From Candidatus Brocadia pituitae (GTDB lineage: Bacteria > Planctomycetota > Brocadiia > Brocadiales > Brocadiaceae): 64,000 bases of DNA. Under the pieces are notes generated by a model. The model was not told the DNA's origin. It saw only the letters and a list, made by a program, of their open reading frames with translations, and searched no databases. Position 1 is the stretch's first letter. Every line of letters begins with the position of its first letter. Below, in pieces: positions 18,399 through 27,700 of the stretch. The stretch is from NCBI GenBank assembly GCA_017347445.1, contig AP021856.1, positions 2,178,613 through 2,242,612 on the forward strand, given 5' to 3'. The translations under genes were made by a program, and so were the position numbers.

Positions 18399-19148
18399 TC
18401 ACTCCTCAAGACTCATACGGAAATGCGTGTCAAGATTGTCCATCACCAAATGAATTATCTGTGCTCCGGCATAGACTTTTTCTACCAGCAGGCCCATGAA
18501 TCGCACAAAATCAGGCTTTGTGCGCCGGGCGGTCACCTCCGCTTGGCGATGTCCTCCCTTTGGATCGACTGCCAGTCAGATGTTGTGCGTACCAGCGCAC
18601 TGATATTCGTTGATTGGCGCACCCGACTTGGCTGCAATCGGTGTCCGGGTCTGTTGTAAGAACTGTTTGCTTTTCTCATCTACGCAGATCACCAGTTCCT
18701 CTTTCCGATATAGCTGTGCATAGAGTTCCAACAGTACATACATCCTTTGTCGATACTCCACGGTAATTTTGCTAATACACCACATTACCATACACCAGGG
18801 TTTTGCAGTCGTTTTCTTTAGAAACCAGCGAATGCTTTCACGGCTGATGTTTTTCAGCTTGGGACGCCGACGTGCCGCCTTGACGAGCAAGCGGATCGTC
18901 CATTGCTTTGCACCCTTCGGAGGCGCACTATAAGCCAATACTACAACCGCAGCTTGTCGATCAGTTCCGTACCGTCGTGATTGCCCAGGACGAGCCCTAT
19001 CATACAAAGCATAATCCAACCCTTTCTTTTCATACGTCAAACGCGTGCGCCAAATGGCGGTGCGCCTAGTTGACTTCCCTTGCCCAGTGCTGTACCTTCG
19101 AACGAAAAGCCATGTTCTCTTCGGTTAGATGAATTTCGGTTTGTCTCA
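18399..19148 (-). pseudogene. IS630-family transposase remnant
   Basis: Starts at ATG 19148 (MRQTEIHLTEENMAFRSKVQ), changes frame near 19065, and then reads through an IS630-type core: TYEKKGLDYALYDRARPGQ, SRESIRWFLKKTTAK, VICVDEKSKQFLQQT (first catalytic Asp-Glu region) and, after an in-frame TGA at about 18573, LAVDPKGGHRQAEVTARRTK and LVMDNLDTHFRMSLEE. The 3' end is missing. The frameshift, the internal stop and the truncation show a dead copy. Confidence 0.8.
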
Positions 19149-19746
19149 TACATCATATTAAATGTCTTGATATTAATAAGTCATTATACTGATGCTAAAG
19201 AGCTTGGAAGGCAGATAAAGTTACAGGAGGCATTGCCAAACAGGAACCAACGTTTAGTCACGAGAAAAATACTTATCACTTAACGATAAAATTAATAAGA
19301 TCAAGACTTGTGTACTCGCCCGAACATAAAACCATCCCTATAGGATTATGCACTATGATGGACAACAGTCCGATGAACATCGTTTGGTGCTTTCCGTTGT
19401 TATTGTAGTTATGATGCTACTTCCGGTAAGTGTTTTTCTTGTGATCTCTAAGTATATATGAAAAATTGGTATGGTATTTCAAGACTTTGCCATCAGGCTG
19501 CATATGGCTGCTTATGGAAGCATTGAATTTAGATTAAAGATACGAAGTTTCATAAAAGCCGAGAGAAAGAATAGAGTCGAAGCTGTTTTTGGCAGGGTCA
19601 ACACGCAAAAATATACCAGAAAATTTTGGAATGACAACAGCGTTGATTACTATTGCTCGGACAATAGTTAGCAAGTCCGAGCTGTTCCTGATGGATGAAC
19701 CCTTATCGAAAGAGATAGAAAATTACGCTTTTGTTTTTCTGAGGTA
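19149..19746. other. Gene-poor stretch with short coding remnants
   Basis: No intact gene. On the plus strand, 19348-19461 encodes MHYDGQQSDEHRLVLSVVIV and a hydrophobic tail, similar in style to the start of bacterial PH-domain membrane proteins, then stops after 37 residues. Further on, around 19632-19740, one frame reads ALITIARTIVSKSELFLMDE, which resembles the signature-to-Walker-B region of an ABC ATPase. Both look like pieces of decayed genes next to the dead transposons; confidence in their identity is low. Confidence 0.35.
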
Positions 19747-20379
19747 TTAAAAAAAGGGATTATGCTGTTTCTCATCTCCAATGGTGGTGAATGTCCCGTG
19801 TCCAGGATATACGATTACATGATCTTCCATGGTGAAGAGGCGTGTTTTTATTGAGTTAATGAGCTTCGTATACGAACCACCGTAGAGATCTGTCCTCCCG
19901 ATCGAGCCTGCAAAGAGCGTGTCTCCTACAAATACCGCGTTATCAATGAAGAAACAAATGCTACCTGGAGAATGCCCGGGGGTGTGTATAACACGCAGCG
20001 TCTTTTCTCCAATAAATATTTCTTCATTGTCAACAAGTGATTTGTCAATCATGGGAATAGCTATGGAAGGCAGACCAAAAGCAGCCGTTTGTTCATTGAG
20101 ATGATTCAGAAGAGGAATATCTTCCTGGTGAAGCAGAAATTTTGCGCCGGTCAAATCCTGTAAAAGCCGCACTCCACCCACATGATCAAAATGAGCATGA
20201 GTATTTATGAGAAATTGCAGGGTGAGATCATGTTTCTTGAGGAGTTTCAGAATTTCTTCGTGGTCTCCGCCGGCATCAATGACTACCGCCTTATTATCTT
20301 TTTTAGATCCAATAATAAAGCAGTTTACCGCGAGGGGGCCTACCGCCAGTGTTTCAAAGATTATATCAGGCAATTTCAT
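19747..20379 (-). CDS. Metallo-beta-lactamase-fold hydrolase (glyoxalase II-like)
   Basis: Cytoplasmic two-metal hydrolase of 210 residues. The metal-binding motif THAHFDHVGG (HxHxDH) is near residue 60, followed by VIHTPGHSPGS, VGDTLF and a C-terminal VYPGHGTFT, the full set of metal ligands for this fold. Relatives hydrolyse thioesters such as S-lactoylglutathione or are of unknown role; the C-terminal glutathione-binding domain of true glyoxalase II is absent because the protein ends soon after the last ligand. The start overlaps the stop of the upstream zinc-ribbon gene by four bases (ATGA), so the two are translationally coupled. Confidence 0.9.
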   Translation of the reverse strand: MKLPDIIFETLAVGPLAVNCFIIGSKKDNKAVVIDAGGDHEEILKLLKKHDLTLQFLINTHAHFDHVGGVRLLQDLTGAKFLLHQEDIPLLNHLNEQTAAFGLPSIAIPMIDKSLVDNEEIFIGEKTLRVIHTPGHSPGSICFFIDNAVFVGDTLFAGSIGRTDLYGGSYTKLINSIKTRLFTMEDHVIVYPGHGTFTTIGDEKQHNPFF

Positions 20380-20621
20380 CCGTTAGCAAATCTGCTTTTG
20401 CAGTAATATTGAAAAGCTCTTTTATTAAAAGATTCATTTTCCATGGATTTTTTTACGTCTATTGTTTCCTTGGCAAATGTGCCACGACAACTCTTGCAGC
20501 ACCACAACTCGTGATTTTCGAATAGCCCCTTTTGTTTGTGCAACCCGATAAAGGTAAAAGAATAACCCTTACAATGAGGACATACAAACTCATTTTGCAT
20601 ATTATTCCCATTAATAACCAT
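20376..20621 (-). CDS. Small zinc-ribbon protein
   Basis: An 81-residue protein of unknown role. Two Cys pairs, FVCPHC near the N terminus and LWCCKSCRGTF about 30 residues later, form a zinc ribbon. The tail is basic and aromatic. I chose ATG 20621, which has AAGGA nine bases upstream; the longer frame from 20711 begins with a hydrophobic stretch and lacks a comparable signal. It is coupled to the metallo-hydrolase downstream by a four-base overlap, which is good evidence that it is a real gene. Confidence 0.7.
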   Translation of the reverse strand: MVINGNNMQNEFVCPHCKGYSFTFIGLHKQKGLFENHELWCCKSCRGTFAKETIDVKKSMENESFNKRAFQYYCKSRFANG

Positions 20622-20789
20622 ATTATCAATTCCTTTCTTCGCAGGACACATAGTTATTAAGATTCTTATGACACTACATATGATGCTTATAGCTGAGACA
20701 ATCTTCTTCAAAATGGGAGGTCTATACTTTATCCATTAGTGGCATGGATGATCTTTGTATGCCTCGGAATTACCCTTGTACACAACAAA

Positions 20790-20954
20790 TTAATTGTTGT
20801 ATACTATCCCATTGTCTTTTTTAAAATCACGCTTTTTATTATTACGATAGCGAGATTTTACATAGACCGATGCCTTTACCTCACTACAACAGACATCACA
20901 CTCATGAGGATATTCATTACAATGCGAGCAATCGCTCTTAAAGTGCTTTTTCAT
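20790..20954 (-). CDS. Small Cys-rich protein, 54 residues
   Basis: A short frame from ATG 20954 encodes MKKHFKSDCSHCNEYPHECD followed by VCCSEVKAS and a basic tail KSRYRNNKKRDFKK. Five cysteines are arranged CxxC-x6-CxxCC, suitable for binding a metal. AAGGA lies about ten bases upstream. The frame ends at an inverted repeat (ACAACAA/TTGTTGT, 20782-20800). I recognise no family. The Cys pattern, basic tail and placement near another zinc-ribbon gene support it; small size is the main reason for doubt. Confidence 0.45.
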   Translation of the reverse strand: MKKHFKSDCSHCNEYPHECDVCCSEVKASVYVKSRYRNNKKRDFKKDNGIVYNN

Positions 20955-21183
20955 GCAAAATCTGTTCCTTCTTATTCATTATATAAGTGTTTGCTTCTGT
21001 AATATTCATTTGAATGCGTATGCTCCAGAAACAGTTTATAATTCATATATTTTATCCATATTTTCAATTCTTGAAATCCTTTATCATCATCTAGGATATG
21101 CATGCTGATACATTGGTTGACAGCAAATACGTTCATCATAACAATAATTGGCTGCAATTTGTTTCTCTAAAATAACCATTGAA

Positions 21184-21402
21184 CTAATGAAGCAATTTCA
21201 TCCTTTTGTGTGCGTAAATAGTATTGCGGGAATATAAGATGTTATTATGCCGAGCTAATTCCACAGCTTTTTTTAAGCTTCTTTTTATTGCACAAAGTAC
21301 ATAAAATTCTGAATAACGGTCATTCAATACTTCGCGTTCTTTTTTGGTATAATTACATATTTGATGATTACCTCCTGATGCTATAATTTTTTTGTTCTTC
21401 AT
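21184..21402 (-). CDS. Small hypothetical protein, possible helix-turn-helix
   Basis: A 72-residue frame with ATG at 21402, about nine bases after GGGG. It is basic, and the C-terminal half (KKAVELARHNNILYSRNTIY) resembles a short helix-turn-helix. It is divergently placed from the Lon-like gene at 21510, as a local regulator might be. No family recognised. The rest of the 20712-21509 interval is AT-rich and holds only this, the Cys-rich frame and weak frames that I do not support. Confidence 0.35.
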   Translation of the reverse strand: MKNKKIIASGGNHQICNYTKKEREVLNDRYSEFYVLCAIKRSLKKAVELARHNNILYSRNTIYAHKRMKLLH

Positions 21403-21509
21403 GAAATATTAACCCCAGGTTTTAATATGCAGAACAATTTTGTCTATTTATATATCGGTAAAAACATTTTTATTATCGGTCTTTTGTTTCAGTAATTTAG
21501 AAAAATATT

Positions 21510-22451
21510 ATGGACTTCAACCCAAAGCAACATCTAGATATCGGCAACTATATTAAATACCTTGACGAGATTCTTAATAAATGTGATAAGGGCATTGAGT
21601 ACTGCAAGATATGTCCCAATGAATTTGTGTGCTCCGAGTTGGAAAAAGATGATTATGGTTTACCGGGTTCAACGATATCAGACGTATTAACTGCCATTCA
21701 ATATGCCCTCAATAAGATCCCAGGATATCTCAATCCCGATAAACGAAAGGCGCTGAGAGATCATATAAAAAATTACATTAATGAATCACCTTTCCATGAA
21801 AGGAGAATTTGGGAGGATAGCATCCTGGATATCCTATTGGATGATAAGCTTGCGAATCCGGTATACAAACCTAAATCAAAAATGGGCGAGGTGAGAACAC
21901 TACTCACATATCATTCCAGGATAAACTTTTCTACTTGCCTGAAGTGTCTATTCTTAGAAGAGGTAACTGCATTCCAAGACACCACTACAATCTTACCCGA
22001 AGATGTTTTTTTGTGTAGTGTTATGGTGGTAAACCAATTTGCCCAGTCCAAACGCATCGACAATATATGCCTGCCGCCGACAAGCCATATAAAATATCGC
22101 ATTGAAGAAGACATAATGAAAATAGTTGCCGGATGCGACATGCAAAATGCAGGGCTTTCAGCTGCCCTCTGTTATTACTCTTTGCTTACCAATCTACCTA
22201 TCCCCGGAAATATTGCAATAACTGGCGGACTGGACGTACAAGGGAGGATAATCCCTTCAAATTTTCTTGATGGTAAAATAGAAGTCGTTTTAAGGGAATT
22301 GCATTTTATTGAAGAAATCCTCGTTGCTAAAGACTCTTCCCTAAGCATTGCTATCCCTAACAAAATAAAAATAACTGAGGTTGGCAACTTTGAACAAGCG
22401 TTAGATGTCGTACGAAACAGGAATACCTTAGCGAAAGGAGAGAAACCGTAA
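21510..22451 (+). CDS. Lon-like (S16-fold) protein with Ser-to-Asn at the catalytic position
   Basis: A 313-residue protein. The C-terminal part (about 165-305) matches the proteolytic domain of Lon: DMQNAGLSAALCYYSLLTN aligns with Lon's DGPSAGLAM..., and ITGGLDVQGRIIPSNFLDGK aligns with TGEITLRGRVLPIGGLKEK. At the nucleophile position Lon has Ser, here Asn213; the partner Lys256 is kept. Peptidase activity is therefore not expected. The N-terminal part has a Cys cluster (C25, C32, C35, C41) and further pairs (C143/C146), suggesting metal binding. There is no AAA+ domain. It is followed without a gap by an exported protein at 22452, with which it probably works. No clear ribosome binding site is seen before ATG 21510. 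Confidence 0.75.
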   Translation: MDFNPKQHLDIGNYIKYLDEILNKCDKGIEYCKICPNEFVCSELEKDDYGLPGSTISDVLTAIQYALNKIPGYLNPDKRKALRDHIKNYINESPFHERRIWEDSILDILLDDKLANPVYKPKSKMGEVRTLLTYHSRINFSTCLKCLFLEEVTAFQDTTTILPEDVFLCSVMVVNQFAQSKRIDNICLPPTSHIKYRIEEDIMKIVAGCDMQNAGLSAALCYYSLLTNLPIPGNIAITGGLDVQGRIIPSNFLDGKIEVVLRELHFIEEILVAKDSSLSIAIPNKIKITEVGNFEQALDVVRNRNTLAKGEKP

Positions 22452-22904
22452 ATGTTAAAACCGCTTTGTAGCATCACGCTATCTAGCCTCTTGATCATTT
22501 GGCTAAAGACCGAAAATATGCATGCGGATACACCAAGAGCTTCGACTAAAAACATCCAGTACTCGTCAAGTCCCCAGATTGATATCGACCGCCGCCCTGA
22601 TACTGATGATATTTTAAGAACCCCCTTGAGCAAGATTGAATACGTAACAAGCCAGGTTACTGGTATAGGCTATGGCCGTCCCGGCACTGAGGAATATCTC
22701 AATGCTGAAATCCTGATTAAACTCAAGGACGATAATAATATATACGGGTTTAGTCTGTTATTTGCTGACTCTTACGGCCACGGAACGAGTAAGGCAATGT
22801 TTGATACCCTCCTGGCTGCTTTTGTCAGCGATCTGAAAGTAGAAATCTTCTATTACAAGAAAAACGGGGCAAAACAAATTGTGAGGGTTACGGTTAAGAA
22901 ATAA
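22452..22904 (+). CDS. Exported hypothetical protein
   Basis: A 150-residue protein whose ATG directly follows the stop codon of the Lon-like gene. The first 25 residues (MLKPLCSITLSSLLIIWLKT...) look like a signal peptide. A polar linker follows, and the C-terminal 90 residues form a compact alternating region with YGRPGTEEYLNAEILIKLKD and FADSYGHGTSKAMFDTLLAA. I do not recognise a family. Back-to-back placement with the Lon-like gene suggests a two-gene unit. Confidence 0.7.
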   Translation: MLKPLCSITLSSLLIIWLKTENMHADTPRASTKNIQYSSSPQIDIDRRPDTDDILRTPLSKIEYVTSQVTGIGYGRPGTEEYLNAEILIKLKDDNNIYGFSLLFADSYGHGTSKAMFDTLLAAFVSDLKVEIFYYKKNGAKQIVRVTVKK

Positions 22905-23001
22905 AGACGTTCTGTGGAAATTAATGCAATTTTTGCACGCGTATTCCAGTAATACAAGGTAGTCCAGGGATATAACAATCCGTTTTTTTTTAGGATCCAA
23001 A

Positions 23002-24483
23002 CTATAACTTCACCGTTAATCCCTGGGCCATCTTGATTTCTTTTGCATAATTCATCGTCCATGCGGTACGGTGGGTAACGACATCGATCAGCGTACTTGC
23101 CGAAGGCAAACCGGTCCCGCTCTTTTTTACTCCACCAAAGGGCAGATGCACCTCTGCCCCGATGGTTGGCAGATTTACATACCCAAGACCGTATTCACAA
23201 TCATCGCGTATCCTCTTCGCCTTCCTGTAATCCTCAGTAATCACTGCACAGGAAAGACCGTAATCGGTATCGTTATGCACCTCAATAGCCTCGTCAATAT
23301 CTTTTACCGGAATTATTGCGACATGTGGCCCAAATACCTCCTCCCGGAGTACACGACTCTTCAGATTGTTTCGCATACGGTACACAAAGGGAGACATGAA
23401 GTATCCCTTTGTATACGGTTCACCAGCAAGAATCCCTCCATTACACAACACCTCTGCCCCTTCTTTCCGGGCCAACTCATTGTATCGTGTGATCTTTTCC
23501 GTTGCCGCCTGATTAATCACAGGCCCCATAAATACCGTTTCATCCAGAGGATTGCCAATCTTTATTCTTTTCGTGAGTTCTACAAACTTCGTTTCAAAGA
23601 CGCTGAGAACTTTTTCATGCACAATAAGCCTGCTTGCGGAGGTACATCTCTGTCCTGACGTTTTAAAAGCACTGATAATAGCTGCATTTACTGCAATATC
23701 GAGGTTGGCATCATCAAGAACAATCACGGCATTTTTCCCACCCATTTCACAGGCACACATCTTGTCATGAAACCCGGCGACAATATGCTTGATTCCAGAA
23801 CCAACATCATTCGAACCGACAAACAACACAACATGAACATCAGGGTGCTTTACCAGGTAATCGCCACATCCCCCATGCACAACATTAATAACGCCAGGGG
23901 GAAATCCTGCCTTATGTGCATATTCGGCAATCTTGTGTGCCGTACACGCTGTCTCCCTGGAAGGTTTGAGAACAACCGTATTCCCCTCTACGACTGAGGG
24001 ACAGACCAACCACAGAGGAATAGCAAAAGGAAAATTCCAGGGTGTAATTGCCGCAACCACTCCCTTTGGTTTTCTGCGTAAGAATGCGTCCTTTTCAGGA
24101 ATCTCAGAGTCAATCACATCACCATGCGTCATCCTCACTGTACCAAAAACATATTGACACATGTGGATCCCTTCCGTCACGTCTGCCCTCCCCTCTATGA
24201 TCCCCTTTCCGCACTCCTTTGTAACCAGCCGGGATATTTCCTCATGGTCTGCCTTCAGGAGCTGAGTAAATGCATCAAGATACTCACCGCGTTGAATACG
24301 GGACAAAAATCTCCACCCTTGATAGGCGGCTTTTGCTGCGTTGACAGCGGTATCCGCGTCTTTCCCTGCGGAAAGAGGAAATGTTCCCAATACCTCATCA
24401 CTGTTCGCAGGATTCCTGCTTTCAAACCGGTCCCCGGAGGAACCGTCCACAAATACTCCATTGATATAATTTTTCCCTTCCAT
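23002..24483 (-). CDS. Aldehyde dehydrogenase family protein
   Basis: NAD(P)-dependent oxidation of an aldehyde to an acid. The 493 residues contain the cofactor region TPWNFPFAIPLW, the general-base Glu in CEMGGKNAVIVLDD, the catalytic Cys in GQRCTSASR, and EEVFGPHVAIIPV near the C terminus. By overall feel it is closest to the semialdehyde dehydrogenase branch (KGSADH/GapN-like), but the substrate cannot be fixed by eye. I chose ATG 24483, ten bases after GGAGG; an ATG 18 bases further upstream lies before that signal. It stands alone with no metabolic neighbours. Confidence 0.93.
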   Translation of the reverse strand: MEGKNYINGVFVDGSSGDRFESRNPANSDEVLGTFPLSAGKDADTAVNAAKAAYQGWRFLSRIQRGEYLDAFTQLLKADHEEISRLVTKECGKGIIEGRADVTEGIHMCQYVFGTVRMTHGDVIDSEIPEKDAFLRRKPKGVVAAITPWNFPFAIPLWLVCPSVVEGNTVVLKPSRETACTAHKIAEYAHKAGFPPGVINVVHGGCGDYLVKHPDVHVVLFVGSNDVGSGIKHIVAGFHDKMCACEMGGKNAVIVLDDANLDIAVNAAIISAFKTSGQRCTSASRLIVHEKVLSVFETKFVELTKRIKIGNPLDETVFMGPVINQAATEKITRYNELARKEGAEVLCNGGILAGEPYTKGYFMSPFVYRMRNNLKSRVLREEVFGPHVAIIPVKDIDEAIEVHNDTDYGLSCAVITEDYRKAKRIRDDCEYGLGYVNLPTIGAEVHLPFGGVKKSGTGLPSASTLIDVVTHRTAWTMNYAKEIKMAQGLTVKL

Positions 24484-24560
24484 AATCTTTATTCCTCCCA
24501 TAAAGTCTTTTCATAACCCCGCTATTGGCAATAAGAAGGATCGGATTGGTCTCCTTTAGG

Positions 24561-24704
24561 TTAAAAAAGATTTAGCAACCGTGGTGACCATCGCTGAGAA
24601 TGAGGAAATAAAACTGCATATCCGTTTAGATAGCGGTATGCACTGACAGATTGGTGATGTCGTACAGGTGTTCATTTGCTATTTTGCGAGTTGCCCGTGT
24701 TTAT
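24561..24704 (+). other. Possible coding remnant between ALDH and the Big_5 giant
   Basis: One plus-strand frame reads LKKDLATVVTIAENEEIKL, HIRLDSGMH, an in-frame TGA, then QIGDVVQVFICYFA. The amphipathic pattern looks protein-like but has no start codon and contains a stop, so it would be the tail of a lost gene. No family can be named with confidence. Confidence 0.2.
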
Positions 24705-24770
24705 AAGCTTGCTTGTTCAGCCGTTAGCCAAAAACAATGGCCATGATCAAAGCAATTCCTATTGGAGCGA

Positions 24771-27700
24771 TTACTCTACGATCTTTACTTTTACTGCCGT
24801 CTTTACGTTGCCTGACTTAAATTTCACCGTTGCCCTCCCGGTATTATTCAAGGCTTTTATGGTAAACACTGCCTGGCCAGCATGATTAGTAATTGAGAAT
24901 TGTGGCGAAACAACAATACGTCGCTTTCCCTCTGTTATCTTTGCACGTATTGTCTCTCCTTTTACGGGACAATCGTTTGCACCTGTTATGGTAGCAGTCA
25001 CAATATCAATCTCTCCTCTTTCAATCTCCATCTTTTCCGGAAGCATCTCTATCTTATCTGTGCTGCATTCAGATGGAGGGGGAGTTGACGATGGTGTTGT
25101 AGTCGGTGGTACTATTGGTGTCGGTGTCGGTGTTTCTGTATGGCCAGGAGTCGGGGTACTAGGCACCAACTCAGTAGTAAAACTCCAAGTATAGGCAGAC
25201 GCTATTGGATTGCCAGCTATATCACGCGCCCCCGTAGTAATCGTTGCTGTATATATGGTATTGAAATCCAGATTTGTATTTGGGGTAAATGTAATAATTT
25301 TATCACGATAGGATACTACTCCACCAAGATTATTACTGCCATTATTTATACTATAGGTATCTGTACCAAGCGTAGAAGCATCCAGCATCTCGCTAAATGT
25401 TGCGGTAATAGCGCTGCTGACATTCACGCCTGCTGCACCGTTAGCAGGACTTGTATAAATGACCGTAGGGGCTGTAAAATCCCCAGTTGTCGTAAAGCTC
25501 CAGGTGTAATGAGAGATCATGGGATTGCCGGCTAAATCCTTAATCCCTTTGGTGATTTTTGCCGTATGTGTGATATAGGCGGAAAGGTTGTTTGAAGGAA
25601 TAAATGTGGCGGTTGTTTGGTTGTATGACACTATTCCGCTAATATTATCACTGCCATCATTTACGAGAAAAGTATCCGTAGTAACATCAGTAGCATCAAT
25701 CATCTCGCTGAATGTGGCGGTAACAACACTACTCACCTCCACCCCCGCAATGCCATTAACCGGATTGGTTAAAATGACTTTTGGCGCCATACTATCAACA
25801 TCCCCGGATGTCTCAAAACTCCATGTATAGGGTGACGCCAGTGCATTGCCAGCCAAATCTCTCGCCCCTGTGGCAATCCTTGCTTTATATGCAGTGTAAG
25901 GTAATAAATTATTTAATGGAGTAAATGTGGCTGTTGCACCATGACAAGAAACCGTCCCCCTGATGTTATCTTTCTCGTCGTTTACGCTAAAGGTATCTGT
26001 GGTAATGGTGGATTGCTGCATTACCTCACTGAACGTAACCGTAATGCCACGATTAATAGCCACGCCCGCATCACCATTGACAGGACTCGTAGCAATGATT
26101 GTCGGTGCAATAACGTCCCCTGTTGTTACAAAATCCCAGGTATAGTCTGAGGCAATTTCATTAAAGGCTAAGTCCATCATTCCTGTAGTAATTCTTGCTG
26201 TATACATGGTAGAATGGGACAGATTGCTGGATGGTAAAAAAACAGCTGTCGCGCCATTATACAGAACAGTCCCGCTAATATCCTTGCCACCGGCACTCAC
26301 GACAAAGGTATTTGTATTAATACTGGAAGCCAGCATTGCCTCGCTAAATAAGACGGCAATTGCACTGTTAATTGCTACCTCTGCAGCACCATTGAGGGGA
26401 TTCGCTGAAATTACCCTTGGTGAAGTAGTATCAATTGTTGTAAAGCTCCAAGTATGGTCTGAGATCAGCATATTACCCGCCACATCTCCCGCAGATGTAG
26501 TAATCCGAGCTGTATAGGTAGTTGAATCGGACAGCTTGCTCAAGGGAGTAAATGTTGCTGTTGTACCGCTGTAGGAAACCGTACCGCCGATATTACCCTT
26601 GCCATTACTTACCGTAAACGTGTTCGTATTAATCGTCGATGACTGCATTGCCTCACTGAATATGGCGGTAATGATGCTGGTAATGGCAACGCCGGTTGCT
26701 CCATTGAAAGGATTCATGGAAACAACCATAGGTGCAGTAAAGTCTCCCGTTGTAAAGCTCCAGGTATAATCTGAGATTAATGCGTTACCCGCCAAATCCT
26801 TCACTCCATTGGTAATACGTGCCGTATACGTAGTTGAATCGGACAGCTTGCTTAGAGGGGTAAATGTAGCTGTTGCGCCACGGTAAGAAACCGTACCGCC
26901 GATATTACCCTTGCCATCGCTTACTGTAAATGTGTTTGTATTAATCGTTGATGACTGCATCGCCTCGCTGAATGTAGCAATGATGACGCTGTTTATGGTT
27001 ACACCGTCAGTGCCATTCAGAGGACTCGTTGAACTGACTATCGGCGTCGTTATATCAACCGTTGTAAAACTCCAGCTATAATCAGAGGCCATTGCGTTGC
27101 CCGCTAAATCCTTCACGCCGTTGGTAATACGTGCCGTATACGTAGTTGAATCGGACAGATTGCTTAGAGGAGTAAATGTGGCTGTTGTGCCGCTGTAAGA
27201 AACCGTACCGCCGATATTACCCTTGCCATCGCTTACCGTAAATGTGTTTGTATTAATCGTTGATGACTGCATCGCCTCGCTAAATGTAGCAGTAATGACG
27301 CTGTTTGTGGTTACACTGGCAGCGCCATTCGGAGGACTCGTTGAACTGACTTTCGGTGTCGTTATATCAACCGTTGTAAAACTCCAGCTATAATCAGAGG
27401 CCATTGCGTTGCCCGCAAAATCCTTCACGCCGTTGGTAATACGTGCCGTATACGTAGTTGAATCGGACAGATTGCTTAGAGGAGTAAATGTAGCTGTTGT
27501 GCCGCTGTAAGAAACCGTACCGCCGATATTACCCTTGCCATCGCTTACCGTAAACGTGTTTGTATTAATCGTTGATGACTGCATCGCCTCGCTGAATGTA
27601 GCAATGATGACGCTGTTTATGGTTACACCGTCAGTGCCATTCAGAGGACTCGTTGAACCGACTTTCGGTGGGTTTGAATCCCCGGTCGTCATAAAGCTCC

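Noticed and set aside
20972-21157. A 61-codon minus-strand frame in the AT-rich gap
   Set aside because: No ribosome binding site, no recognisable domain, and composition typical of random AT-rich sequence.
24502-24770. Riboswitch-like leader upstream of the aldehyde dehydrogenase
   Set aside because: No GEMM or other known core was found; the region instead reads as a possible coding remnant.
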